This document shows positions 44,832 to 55,422 of a stretch of DNA of 64,000 nucleotides, piece by piece. The translations under genes were made by a program, and so were the position numbers. Within the stretch, counting starts at the first letter, position 1. Each line of letters opens with the position of its first letter. The notes below the pieces were generated by a model. That model searched no databases, was not told the origin of the DNA, and saw only the letters and a list, made by a program, of their open reading frames with translations. Source of the stretch: Cladorrhinum sp. PSN259 (Eukaryota; Ascomycota; Sordariomycetes; Sordariales; Podosporaceae); NCBI GenBank assembly GCA_033725935.1, contig MU867064.1:992001-1056000 (forward strand). The letters run 5' to 3'.

Positions 44832-47717
44832 TTAAGCTCTTCCAGCCATTTTCTGCCCTCCCGTCACAATCCCATTCCCATTCGCAGTCGCGCTCGCCCC
44901 TCCAATTCCCATTCCCGCTCCCATCCCACTCCCCATCCTCAAAGACCGCCCTCTGCTCTCCCTCTCAGCCTGCAGATGCATCCTCCTCCTGCCAGCCTCA
45001 CCCATCATCACACCGGCAACTCCAGCCCCAACTCCAAGTCTTCTCCGTCTACCCTGACTCGCCCTTAAACCAGCTACACCACTTCCACGAACCCCACTTG
45101 CACGGCCTCCCAGAGCCCATCCCTCGCTCAGATGCTCAAAAGTCCTCAAATCCGCCAAGAACCTCCTCAACCTCAGTCCAGTTTGACGCTGGATCATCTT
45201 ATCAAAGTCGACATCCGCCGACGCCGCACAAATTATTTTCAGACCTTTCAGCACATCCCGGTCGCTTATATCTCTATCATCCTCCGAAGGACGGAGCTGA
45301 CTCCTACCCCGCAGATGGGGAGGAAGAAAAGAAGGCATTCTCCCACCTGGGTCATTAAGATCTCCATTGGAAGGAGGCCGACGCAACCGCGGCGGCACAG
45401 GTAAGGGAGGCGGATGCTGCTGTAACGATGGCGATGATGCCGGATCCGTCAACTTGCCAAACGGCGCCGGAGCTGGAGCCTGCGAGGCAGACGAAGCGAT
45501 TCTCTGTCGATCTCGCGCCTCTGTGATGCGTTGCTGGCGTATTGCCGCCGCCTTCTGTAATTTCTGGGAAGGGGATGGCGCTTTAGTCAACGAACATCTC
45601 CTGCCTTTCGAATTACGTTTCTCTGACTGATCAGTAGCTCCAGTGGACGGCTGATGTTTCTCTTCCATGGCATCCAACTTGCGCACAACGTCATCGAGAG
45701 CTTTCTCAAATGAGGACGGGGTACTGACTGCATGTTTCCACGTTTCCGGTAATAATATCTCGGTATCGTTAGTGATACTTTGCTTAACTCTCACAGTGGT
45801 CTTTTTAGTGCCGACGGGTTTAGTGTCTTTCTCGGAGGTCTGGTTATTGCTAAGCTGATTGAAGCTAGGGCTAAAATTTGTCGTATCTGTCTTTTCGGGT
45901 AATGGTTCCTTCTCTTCAACAATGGCGGTTGGAAGTTGACGTGAAGCTATAGGCACCCAGCTCGATTTGCTAAGAAGAGCAATTCCATGTCGGAGGTGGG
46001 AGGGCACTCCAGAGTCCCGCAAAGCAGGTAGTGATTCTTCGGCTTTGTCGGTTACAAGAACTGCCTCCTTGCCTTTAGAAGGTCTTGAAGCCGAAGCTGG
46101 GGCATTCCATTCTGCGCTCTTCTTATCTTGTTCGCTTGAGCTCAAAACTCTTTTCCCATCGGTCCCGGCGCTAGAAGGAAGTCTGGCAGATGTAACAGGC
46201 GCTTGAGATTCTTGTGTATTGGCGACTGGCACTTTAGAGCTGGACGGCTGCGGCGATTGCGGAGTCGTAGGCAAGGGCTTGTTGACCAAGAATATGGTCG
46301 AAGGCCGAAGTCTAATGACCTTCCTCTGCACTGCTTCAAGTTTGACTAGAGGCGTAGATGCCGCTGAGAATTCAGACGACTTCTCAAGAGTGTTGGAGAA
46401 AGTTGTTTCCGTAGTTGTCCCTTCTACTCTTTTATTTTGGTTCTCCGACTCATTAGCAGTAGATAAAACAAGAGGATCTCGACTGGTATTGTGAATCACA
46501 GTCGTAATACTGGACTCTTTGCTCCCGAGTGAGACGGTTGGAGAAACCACAGCTCTGCGCTCCTCCCTAGCATTTTTCTGCTCCTTATCGACAGAGTTGC
46601 CGGGTTTATCTTTTTTCAAGACTCTTTGCTCAGACGAGGTTACAGCAAGACCGGCTTCTCGAAACTGTTGACGGTACGGAAGGAACTCCTGTAAAGTGCG
46701 GACCGATGTATGTGTTTGCACCGTTGTTGGGGTTGAAACTGAAATCTTTCCATAAGCCTCTGTAGATCGAGCAAATTCCTCAAGCTCCCTGGCAAACTTG
46801 TCGAGCGTCCTCTCTGACGACCTAGGTTGACTTTTGGGATCCTTTTTGACGTTGTTGGCATTTACACCGGAAGCTGGCACCGAGAATATATCGGGAAGCG
46901 GTAGCTGGGCGGTATTCTTCTCGATTGAGCCAGGCTGTTTGTCAGCAGGGACCAAGGCAGAGAGGTGATGTTGCTGTATCAAGCTCCTCCTGACGGATTC
47001 TGAATACTCAAGGTCAGGGGCGTCAGGTTTCTGTTTTGCCTTTGTGGGTTTGCGCCGCAGAGTTGCCTTCGGAAATACCGAGTATCGAGGGTTAGTCGAA
47101 GTGGGCTGTAGAGGTTGCAGAGGGCGTCGTTTGGCGGCAAATTCCTCTTTTGGCTTAGTATCACCGACAGGTAATAAAGTCTTCTTCACCTCACCGGGTT
47201 GGTGTTCTGGCTCTGCTTGCTGTTTTGTACCTCTGGTCTTTGATCTTGGTGGTGGCTCAATAGGCGATTTTGGCTCAGCAGGTAGCTGGTGTTCACTAGA
47301 TGTGACCTTCTTCACTCCATTCTTTGCGTCGTTCCGAATATTGTCCTTGGGTGGCGGCGGAGGAGGTTTGGAAGGACTTCCTAGACATCCATGGCCGCCT
47401 TCATACGAGGACTTAGGCTCCCGGCTACCGTTTGGTTGCTGCTTGACTGTTTCAGTGTGGTCCTTATCTGACTTGAGCTGCTTCGAAGTTCTCTTCGCAG
47501 CTCCTGAGTTACGGCTGCTGGTGGAATGCCTAAAGGAGACGCGAACATTGCTCCTTCGCTTCCGTCGAATAAGAGCACGCTGCGCGTGGCGAAGTTTTTC
47601 GAGAGACTCGCTCAGGGGCTTCTGTAGCACTTCCTGTGCCGCTCGGTGGGCAAGGCCTAGGCTCCTGGGTACGGGACTCGAACTGTCTGCAGCATCTGGC
47701 TTGTTAGGAAAAAGCAT
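44832..47717 (-). CDS. Large, mostly disordered protein, function unknown
   Basis: A single uninterrupted minus-strand frame of 961 residues from the ATG at 47717. The N-terminus has a basic helix (LEKLRHAQRALIRRKRR). A Pro run (SKPPPPPPKD) and long stretches rich in Ser, Thr, Lys and Pro follow. A short predicted helix or coiled coil lies near residue 670 (FEKALDDVVRKLDAMEEK). The most conserved-looking part is near the C-terminus: DRDVLKGLKIICAASADVDF, then QRQTGLRLRRFLADLRTFEHL. The last ~80 residues are low-complexity Gly/Met/Arg/Ala. No catalytic motif or membrane segment is visible. The uninterrupted length of the frame is itself good evidence for coding. A scaffold or regulatory role is only a guess. 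Confidence 0.75.
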   Translation of the reverse strand: MLFPNKPDAADSSSPVPRSLGLAHRAAQEVLQKPLSESLEKLRHAQRALIRRKRRSNVRVSFRHSTSSRNSGAAKRTSKQLKSDKDHTETVKQQPNGSREPKSSYEGGHGCLGSPSKPPPPPPKDNIRNDAKNGVKKVTSSEHQLPAEPKSPIEPPPRSKTRGTKQQAEPEHQPGEVKKTLLPVGDTKPKEEFAAKRRPLQPLQPTSTNPRYSVFPKATLRRKPTKAKQKPDAPDLEYSESVRRSLIQQHHLSALVPADKQPGSIEKNTAQLPLPDIFSVPASGVNANNVKKDPKSQPRSSERTLDKFARELEEFARSTEAYGKISVSTPTTVQTHTSVRTLQEFLPYRQQFREAGLAVTSSEQRVLKKDKPGNSVDKEQKNAREERRAVVSPTVSLGSKESSITTVIHNTSRDPLVLSTANESENQNKRVEGTTTETTFSNTLEKSSEFSAASTPLVKLEAVQRKVIRLRPSTIFLVNKPLPTTPQSPQPSSSKVPVANTQESQAPVTSARLPSSAGTDGKRVLSSSEQDKKSAEWNAPASASRPSKGKEAVLVTDKAEESLPALRDSGVPSHLRHGIALLSKSSWVPIASRQLPTAIVEEKEPLPEKTDTTNFSPSFNQLSNNQTSEKDTKPVGTKKTTVRVKQSITNDTEILLPETWKHAVSTPSSFEKALDDVVRKLDAMEEKHQPSTGATDQSEKRNSKGRRCSLTKAPSPSQKLQKAAAIRQQRITEARDRQRIASSASQAPAPAPFGKLTDPASSPSLQQHPPPLPVPPRLRRPPSNGDLNDPGGRMPSFLPPHLRGRSQLRPSEDDRDISDRDVLKGLKIICAASADVDFDKMIQRQTGLRLRRFLADLRTFEHLSEGWALGGRASGVRGSGVAGLRASQGRRRRLGVGAGVAGVMMGEAGRRRMHLQAERESRGRSLRMGSGMGAGMGIGGASATANGNGIVTGGQKMAGRA

Positions 47718-48046
47718 CTTGGCCTTTGCCCGACCGTAAGGACTTCCTTTCTAAGCTAAGCTGAAAGCAGGCATCGTTCGTTTATTCCAGAACAAGGTTC
47801 GATTCCAAAAAAGGGCACTGATTCCGAAGGTATGGCTGTAGTCGATAAGGTATTGATGGGCCAGAACAGAACAGGCAAATATGCAGATCAAGCTGCACTG
47901 GCAACCTGGAATGCCCGGAACCGAGTGAGTAAACAACGGGAGTTGACGTGGCAGGCACAATGAATAGGGTCTCGGGGATGCCGTCCGGCAGGTGTGCACC
48001 ACACCCTTCTGCATTTGAGGAAGGACCTGCGAAGGGGCTTCATGGT
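47718..48046. other. Intergenic, SDHAF1-like gene to disordered-protein gene
   Basis: A short gap of 329 bases between two genes on the minus strand. It should hold the 3' UTR of the SDHAF1-like gene and the promoter of the disordered protein. Nothing else is seen. Confidence 0.6.
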
Positions 48047-48353
48047 TTATTTCCTGATATCCTTAACACCTGGGGAAGCATACATCTCCAACTGCCGCCG
48101 GCCTTTGCGAAGCAGGAACTCAATTGCGCCAAAGTCCCTCTTGTCAATCGCGGTGTTATTTTCAAATTCATTTCTAACATCCCAGGTGGTCAGAGCCTTG
48201 AGGTCGGCAAACAAGTAGATCGGTTTTGTCTTACCGTGCAAATGACCGAAAATGCATTCGAGTGGCCTCGGGCTTCTTCCGACACTCACGCAGGCATTGT
48301 CGGTAAAGACTGAGGACCTCTTTTTGAAGACCTGATAGGCGTGTGGCCGCCAT
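48047..48353 (-). CDS. sdhaf1: Succinate dehydrogenase assembly factor 1-like LYR protein
   Basis: A small two-exon gene on the minus strand: 48235-48353 and 48047-48173, with a 61-nt intron, giving 81 residues. The first exon contains the LYR motif in GLQKEVLSLYRQCLRECRKK. The second begins NEFENNTAIDKRDFGAIEFL and has the LLRKGRRQLEMY segment typical of SDHAF1. SDHAF1 (yeast Sdh6) acts in the mitochondrial matrix and helps insert or protect iron-sulfur clusters of the SDH iron-sulfur subunit of complex II. Length agrees with the family (about 80-115 residues). The gene is easily missed because each exon is short. It is divergent from the FAH-family gene, with 450 bases between start codons. 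Confidence 0.87.
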
Positions 48354-48803
48354 TTTTCGATAAAAATCTCGAGTTTGATATTGATCGATTTGCGTAGACG
48401 AGGAATGAAAAACCATCCATGACGAAAATGCGTGGAAACCTCGGCACTGTCAATGGGTCCCGAAAGGCCCGGACCGGCCGCTATTTCAGCGGGGCATCCC
48501 GCCGAATCATCCGACTCACAGTCCCGTCACCAAGACCGGAGGGTGGTAAATGCCCGGTTAAAAATCATTTAACTTGGACTAGTATAAACCACTAAAGGAC
48601 TATGATTGCCGGCTTCAATGTGGTTTCATTAAAAAATGTGGGCAGCAAGATTACTGTAGTAGAGAGCCGATCAACGGACTTGGCCCCACCCAGAGCACTT
48701 ACATCCACTAACTCCGAACTTCTCGAGCACATTATCGGCACCGGCTTGTCACCGTTGAACTTCTCCTGACCTGTCCTTCACTCATAGAAATCTCAACAAA
48801 AAA
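48354..48803. other. Divergent promoter, SDHAF1-like and FAH genes
   Basis: A 450-bp bidirectional promoter. It contains cggccgctatttcagcgggg near 48475-48495 and an AT-rich block near 48550-48570. I cannot assign a regulator. Confidence 0.55.
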
Positions 48804-49932
48804 ATGACCACATTCTCGGTGAGCTTAAATCCTTTCCAGCCTGTATCAAGCACCACGCTGACCTCCCCCAAGCGACTTGTCCGGTTTCTGGCCCGCGACG
48901 GCCGGACTTATTACGGTGATGCCATCCTTCCCCGTGGCGTCACCGACCTTAACAAGGCCCGTCAAGCTCGCATAATCAAGGGTAGCATCTTTAGTAAACA
49001 CGACGTCACCGACGAGGTTGCCGATATCCGCCTCTTGTTGGCCCCATTGGCCCCGGAGGATGTCCGGACCGTGAGATGTCTCGGGCTCAACTATGAAGCC
49101 CATGCAAAGGAGGTAAATTGATGGGACTCTGTGACTGTCATTCTTTAGCACGGCGAGAAACTAATTATCCTTTTGTAAATTCAGTCCAAGATGCCCATCC
49201 CTCAATATCCGGTTGTCTTTGTAAGTCCTTTGGCCTACGCGTCGCTATCACCATCAATCAGTATCTCATATCATATGCATAGTACAAACCCTTCACCTCT
49301 CTTTCTGGCCCTACAGACTCTATTCCCATCCATCCACTCGCCCAGCAAGGCACAGGTCTTGACTATGAATGCGAGCTTGTGGCCGTCATTGGCAAGACCT
49401 GTGCCGACGTCCCCGAGGCCTCAGCTTTGGATTATGTCTTAGGCTATGCAGTCGGAAATGACGTCTCTCATCGTGACTGGCAGCTCAAACGGGGTGGTGG
49501 TCAGTGGTCTCTTGGAAAGGGTTTTGATGGATGGGCCCCGTATGGGCCCGGAATCGTCAGCAAGGACCTAATCAAGGACCCCCAACGTCTGGGTATCCGA
49601 ACGAGACTTAACGGAGCTACGGTGCAGGAAAGCAATACCCGTGACATGATTTTCAGTGTTGCCAAGATAATTGCTTTCTTGAGCCAGGGCACCACACTCC
49701 TACCAGGTGATGTTATTTTCACCGGGACGTAAGTGTTTGCCGTCTTCTCTTCCAGTGATTGCAAGCGTGCAGTGGCTAATTAACCTATTCGAATAGACCA
49801 CAAGGTGTTGGAATGGGAAGGAACCCTCAAGTTTGGCTGCAGGATGGGGATGTTGTTGAGGTTGAGCTCGATGGTGTCGGCACTTGCACCAACAAGGTCG
49901 AGTTCACTTCTGCTCGTGATTCTAAATTATAA
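48804..49932 (+). CDS. Fumarylacetoacetate hydrolase family protein with C-terminal SKL
   Basis: Four exons (48804-49112, 49185-49220, 49283-49728, 49797-49932), all in phase, give 308 residues. Exon 2 is only 36 nt. The N-terminal ~85 residues form the extra domain of FAHD2-type members. The FAH core begins at LGLNYEAHAKE. Metal ligands are expected at Glu144 and Glu146 (DYECELVAVIGK) and Asp175 (GYAVGNDVSHRDWQ). GKGFDGWAPYGPG and FTGTPQGVGMGR complete the active site. Family members cleave or decarboxylate acylpyruvates and oxaloacetate; the exact substrate cannot be read here. The last three residues are SKL, preceded by ARD, a canonical PTS1 peroxisomal signal. The N-terminus (MTTFSVSLNPF) is not a strong mitochondrial presequence. 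Confidence 0.92.
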
Positions 49933-50715
49933 AACAAAAACTGTCAGTCGGTGCTATGAAATCTGAACTCGACATCATAGAAACTCGAGGTCGTGGCCTT
50001 GAATACTGCCGACCGTAACAAGCTCGGTGAGCATAAAGAGATTAGAGATTATGCCAATCTTGGGCAGTCTGAAAGTCAGAAAGTCAGATTATGAAATACC
50101 GTCTCCCCTTTTACCTCGTATTGAAGTTTTTTCCACTCACTGATTCGCGGAGTAAAAAAACCGTCAGCCGATGTAAAGCGATCAAAGAGCCTCGCTATAA
50201 TTGCCCTCTTCCCACGGTTACCACAGCCCCTGAAACGCCACACAGTCAGATAGATAACCTTGCTCCAGATGACCAAAGCAAATTGTCCTAGTTGGATGAA
50301 GGAGATCGTCTCAAGCAACACAGGCTTTTCGGTTTGAAATTGAGCAGTATATAATAAAAATGCTTCCTTGGGTTGAGTGATCGGCTTGTAAGACATCGAG
50401 ATATGTAGTCGGGTCTCGCCCAAAGGGGACGCAGTATAAGGATACGAATGCGCAGTTTAACCATATGTGAGCAAAAAAGCTGCTTGATCGAATCTCGCGG
50501 TTGTGGCTTGATAGAACCCACCCCAATCGTCTTCTGTTCAAGATAACCAGAGCCCCGAAGCACATGTGAAGAGACATGTTCCAGATTAACAATAAACTCT
50601 ATTACTTGACCTTGCCATTAAAATCCTGGGTGAGGTGCTGCAACTGCTTCACTTTGTCTTCCCATATCCCATGTCTTTTCAGACAAAAGTCATTCAGGGC
50701 CAGACAGTCAACAAA
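49933..50715. other. Intergenic, FAH gene to RBR ligase gene
   Basis: FAH 3' UTR and the promoter of the RBR gene. Short frames on the minus strand match nothing known. Confidence 0.55.
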
Positions 50716-53254
50716 ATGACAGGACGGTAAGTTCTCATCCCAACTGCTCCTACTTGAAGAGCAAATGAATAAAATTGGACCCGAACTCCTTGAAAGCACA
50801 ACCGTTTCCCGGAAAATATAGCAACCCAACTCAAGAGCAGGTTTGCTCAAATGCAGCAGCGACTCACCTGTTAACGTTGCGCGGTTCAGGAAGCATGATC
50901 CCAGACCAACGACACCGGAGAAGCCCCCCATAGGGGAGAACGCCAAACCACGCTCATTCTCGAGCCATGAAAAACACCTCCCACATGCCAATGATGCCAG
51001 CGACTGGGAAGACGTGGATGAGTCCTCCAGCGCCGAGTCAGAGACCGGAAATACACCCCCACCACGGCCACCTAAAATCCCCATCGACCTCACCGAGAAT
51101 GATAAGAATGACGACGACGAAGTCTTCAAAGACCTTGATATATCCGGCTATCCACCGCCCGCAGTCCTCGCCGAAATCCCCGAATCGATCCCCGAAGTCA
51201 TCCATTCGACTATCTCGAGAGCCCGTGAAAACGTCGTCGAGCAGTTCCAAACAGAAAAGCAGATAAAAGAAGCAGCAGCAAGACAGATAGATGCTACAGC
51301 TACCGAGAAAGAAGTGGTGTTTGAGCCCTCTAGCAGTAACGTGAGCAATGCCACGGTTACAACTAGCAACAACAATACCAAGCTCCATCGGCGGCTCAGG
51401 ATCCGCAACATTTTCCATCGAAGTGTCTCATCCTCATCTTCGTCGGCGAAATTGTCCGACCACCCAGATAGCAGTCGACAGCATTCCTGTTTGGGGCCAG
51501 GACTGGATGCCGTAGCCGTATCGCCAGCCCCAAGGGGTCCTACTGCGTTTACTAGGTTCATCTACAAGCACCTTGTTCCCAATCAGTCGTTGCGGTCATC
51601 GTCGGTCTCTCCAGCCAGCGTCCCTCTAGAAATGCCGTCTCCAACAACGCCCTCTCAATCAACAAACTCCCCATCTACGGAATCTGCCTCTCCCACAGCT
51701 CCGTCTACCACCTCTCCGGCCCCGTCTTTGGTTCCCCCCACGAAGATCCCCCCCTCTCCATCCAACGTCTTGACACCGACCACCGCAATGCCTCCAGTCG
51801 CAGAGACAATGTTAGTACTCACCTACTAGCCACATATATGTACTGCGAGGCCAAAAATAAAAGAAAATAAAAAGAAACTAGAAAGAACAGAGCTGACTAT
51901 CGCTTCGTCTAGTGGATGCACATCCTGCTTCGATGACATCCTCCTATCTGAGGGCATCAAAACCATCTGCCACACCTTTTGCCGTGACTGCTTCGAACAG
52001 CTCGTCCAGACCGCAGTTGACAATGAGGCCCTATGGCCCCCGAAATGTTGTCTCAATCCAATTCCCTGCCGCACCATTACCAAGTACGTCAATGAGTTCC
52101 TCTCCACGAAATACAATCGCAAGGAACAGGAGTACAAAATCCCCATCGAGCAGCGTATCTACTGTTCGGCCCCAGATTGCGGCGAATGGATCCCCGAGCC
52201 CCCCATAACACCGGCGGACCAGGCTGTCAGCTGCTCGATGGGTCATCGCATGTGCATACGCTGTCGAGAAAATGCTCACGTGTCCCAGTCCGATTGTCCC
52301 AAAGTCATTGCAGACCGCGAAATGGCAGATGCCCTAGCGGCAGATGAAGGCTGGAGGCGCTGCATCAAGTGCGGCGTCCTCGTCGAGCATGTCGACGCCT
52401 GTGCGCACATCACTTGTCGCTGCGGCGCCCAGTTTTGCTACGTCTGTGGTAGAGTGTGGAAGACTTGCCTTTGTAACCATGAACACCTCACAAAGCTCAA
52501 GAACGCCGCTCGTAAAAGGCATGAAAAACTTCAAGCCAGAGAAGCCCAGACACAAAAAGAACAAAAGGCTCGGCAAGAGGAGGAAAGGAAAATTATAGAG
52601 GAGCAACTGCAAAAGATGGCAGATGCCGAGCGGAAGCGGCAGGAGAAAGCAAAAATCGCAGAGGTCGATGCCAAGTTTGAGGCTCTGACTAAGAGTCTCG
52701 GGTGGGTTGTCTCCTCGCAGTCAGAGAAGCTTCGGAGAGCACACCGGGCAGAGAAGATATCCACAAGGGCAGCCTACGATGACCTTTTAAGGGAGATCAA
52801 GGAGGCGCGCGAGAAAATCAACTCTGAATGTGATGAACGGATCCGGAAGCTCCAGGAGCACGCACAGCGTCAGTACAGTGATCGACTGATCTCTGAAGAG
52901 ATCCAGGAGAAAGAGTATGCAAAGTCACTTCAAAAGGTTTGGGCCCGAAAGATGGATGGCAAGGACCGCGTCAAGAAGGACTTGTTGGAGTGCAAGAAGA
53001 AGAGCTGGTCCAAAGGGAGAGATGACGAGACGGCGAAGATGCTATCTTCGGTAGAGCAAGAGCGGACTGCAAGACTCGGAGCGCTGGATAGGAGGGCAAT
53101 AGAGCATGCCAATTTGCTGGAAGCAATATCAGAGAAGACGTTTGCGGAGAAGAGGTGGTTGTCGCTAATTGCGGACGAGAGTTACCGGCTGTTGGGAAAT
53201 ATGAGGGTCGATGAGATGGAGATTGTTGCACTTGAAATTAATTTTGCAACATGA
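50716..53254 (+). CDS. RBR-type E3 ubiquitin ligase (RING1-IBR-RING2)
   Basis: The large frame has no ATG until far downstream, so I place the start in a tiny exon at 50716-50726 (ATGACAGGACG|gtaagt). It joins 50890-51810 and 51913-53254 to give 757 residues beginning MTGRKHDPRPT. An acceptor at 50867 also keeps frame and would add eight residues. Residues 1-310 are disordered with a basic stretch (KLHRRLRIRNIFHR). The RING1 is GCTSCFDDILL...CHTFCRDC, the IBR is YCSAPDCGEWIPE...CRENAHVSQSDCP, and RING2 is WRRCIKCGVLVEHVDACAHI with CRCGAQFCYVCG. The RING2 cysteine in DACAH is the expected catalytic thioester residue. The C-terminal ~290 residues are a long Lys/Glu/Arg/Gln-rich coiled coil. No known substrate. 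Confidence 0.85.
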
Positions 53255-54706
53255 AGTGGAATAAGAAAATTGCTGAATGCTGTTGAGTGAATGCATGAGC
53301 GAGCAGGAGCATTGGTCTGGGAAGTGCAGGCAAGAGGCAGGTAATTAACCAATAACAGTGCAGAAGCAGAGAGCTCTTATCTTATCTCTTGGTTGTTTAG
53401 CCCAAAGTTTTACGTCACTGCCCGATTTGGATTGACGTTGCTGAACTTATATTCAACACCATCTGATGCCGCTGACGGGAGAATCAGTCTCAATCTTTGG
53501 TTCAGGGCAAGTTCGGAATGCTGTTAACCTCACGATCAGATCAGTCTAGTGCTGTGTGTTCTCTGTTAGTTTGTTTGAAAGCCACCTTTAAGGACATCTC
53601 AGGTTACCTATGCCCTGGGTACCCCCGCATCCTCAAATCCATTGAATGAGCTTATTCGAGATGCCGCATTAGCCTCCCGCTTTCCCATCTGACATGCAGG
53701 CAATACAACCATGGCAACTCTTCCATATCTTTATGAATTTCCCCTGCAGAAGTCAGACAACCACAAACCGGGTACGTAATCTCGTTTGATGTGGTTTCAC
53801 AGCCATGCAGCTGAGTGGTTGATCTTTTTCTGCAACCTCAGAGGTGTGTGTGTGGCGCGTGGGACGGACTGAGCCTAGCCGGGTTTTATAGATGGCAGCT
53901 GGCTTGTGGTAGGCTCTTGGAGAGATGCATCCTTTTCGTGCTTTCGCACTTGACTTCCCACTCAGGCTTAACCATGAGGAAGGTGATGGAGCAGTCAGGT
54001 AATCGCCCATAGCTTCAGGTTTCGGTATCGACAGCACTTACTTGGACCTCAAACTCACTTGTTCACCACCCAAAAATCACGCTTTCGATCAACAGCTGGG
54101 ACATGGACGTCACTGTCAGGGTGCCCTTTCAAGCTCGAGAGGTACCTATACACTAGTACAACCCGTCATTTGTTTCTCCCACCCTTGGAAGACGTCCGTG
54201 GGGGTCATGGACAAACAATAAATCGCGATGCCTAATATTGCGATATCTTTTTCTTTGTGTAGGTGGTCCAAGTTCCCTTTTCATGAGCTAAAACCGGCCA
54301 GGATATCCCGTTTCCAGCGACCGTCCAGGGCTCAGGGGTGGGAAAATCTGCACCATTCCCCCATTCCCAGGCGTCGCAGATCTTGGCAAACCAATGGTGT
54401 TATCTCCCACTCTTTGGGTATCAGGCTGTCCACTGTCGACAACAAGCTGTCTCATGATACGATCTAATTGCCTACCAATCAGGCCATAGATGTTTCCTTG
54501 GACTGCAGTCTCGGCATTCTTTGTGCACCGTTTACGGCTCGCGTTCATTTTATAAGTGCTGCACCTCGCCTGTCAGTTCCCTTTTCCTTCGAGGGTCTTC
54601 CCCGACCTCGTTTTTTTGTGATCAGTCCGAACCTTTGATTTCGCCGAAGCATCTTCCCCATATCACGCAGTACCTAGCACACAGCTTTCCGATATTCGAC
54701 TCAAAA
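53255..54706. other. Intergenic, RBR gene to DUF3602 gene
   Basis: A 1.45 kb region with ordinary composition. One well-placed ATG (accatgg at 53711) opens a 20-codon exon-like stretch ending at a donor (gtacgt, 53771), but no convincing second exon was found. The last 200 bases are a C/T-rich leader. Confidence 0.45.
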
Positions 54707-55422
54707 ATGGCTACAGGTGCTCCCGAAGTTTCCCACGGCCGTGGTGGTGCCGGCAACATCAACCCTGACAACACCAAATATGTCGACGGAGAGGTCGTCC
54801 GTGTTGGCGCGGAAGGCAGCCACGGTGACGGAGCTTTCAGCACTGGTCGCGGAGGTAGGTACTCTCATTTCATCTTGCTATTCACCCAAACCTTGTACGG
54901 ACGACCGAGACCGAAGAAAATCCTATCACCATCACCAACCTTGCCGTCTTCTCGAAACAAGAGTCAACTCCATTCAATCTCGAAACCATCTTATCGCAAT
55001 CCTCCTCCACGGTGTCGTGCCAAGGCTCGGGTAGCGATAACGCTAGCCAGCATCGTGCTTTTGCCCTTGTCTTTGGGAAGCTGTCGACTCCACAGCAGCT
55101 CTGGGCATTCACCCCAGACCAAGACTCGCCTTGACTGGTCCTTGACAGACATAACTGACAACTTTTGAAACCAGGTGCTGCCAACATCGGCGACGCGGGC
55201 AAGAATAACTCGATCCGGGCGGACAAGGACGTGATCCCCGACGCGGCGATCCGACCCAGCTCAGAGGGTGACTACCACGTCGGCCGCGGCGGCGCCGGCA
55301 ATGCCAACATCTCCGAGGCCACCCAGGCAAAGAAGGCCGCCGCTGCTGACACTGGTGCTGCCACTCCCATCGGCCTGGCTGACAAACTGAAGCGCAAGAT
55401 TCTCGGGGTTTTCAAGAAATAG
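54707..55422 (+). CDS. DUF3602/Par32-like GRGG-repeat protein
   Basis: Two exons, 54707-54854 and 55175-55422, give 131 residues. Three Gly-rich motifs are spaced through the chain: VSHGRGGAGNINPDN, FSTGRGGAANIGDAG and YHVGRGGAGNANISE, the hallmark of the DUF3602 family. The C-terminus is basic (LADKLKRKILGVFKK). Yeast Par32, which belongs to this family, inhibits ammonium transporters when TORC1 signalling falls; a similar role here is inference. The protein is otherwise disordered. The 320-nt intron is the longest coding intron in the window and is unusual in being open in frame throughout (see findings). Confidence 0.87.

Noticed and set aside
47044..47739. 231-codon plus-strand frame opposite the disordered-protein gene
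   Set aside because: Antisense shadow of a low-complexity coding region; no leader or motif of its own.
47796..47806. ggttcgattcc, a tRNA T-loop-like sequence
   Set aside because: No acceptor stem, D-arm or anticodon arm can be built around it.
50602..51129. 175-codon minus-strand frame over the RBR gene start
   Set aside because: Overlaps the conserved plus-strand gene and contains no recognised motif.
53711..53870. Exon-like ATG (accATGG) with donor gtacgt after 20 codons
   Set aside because: Possible second exons give only short, unconvincing peptides; could be a non-coding RNA exon.
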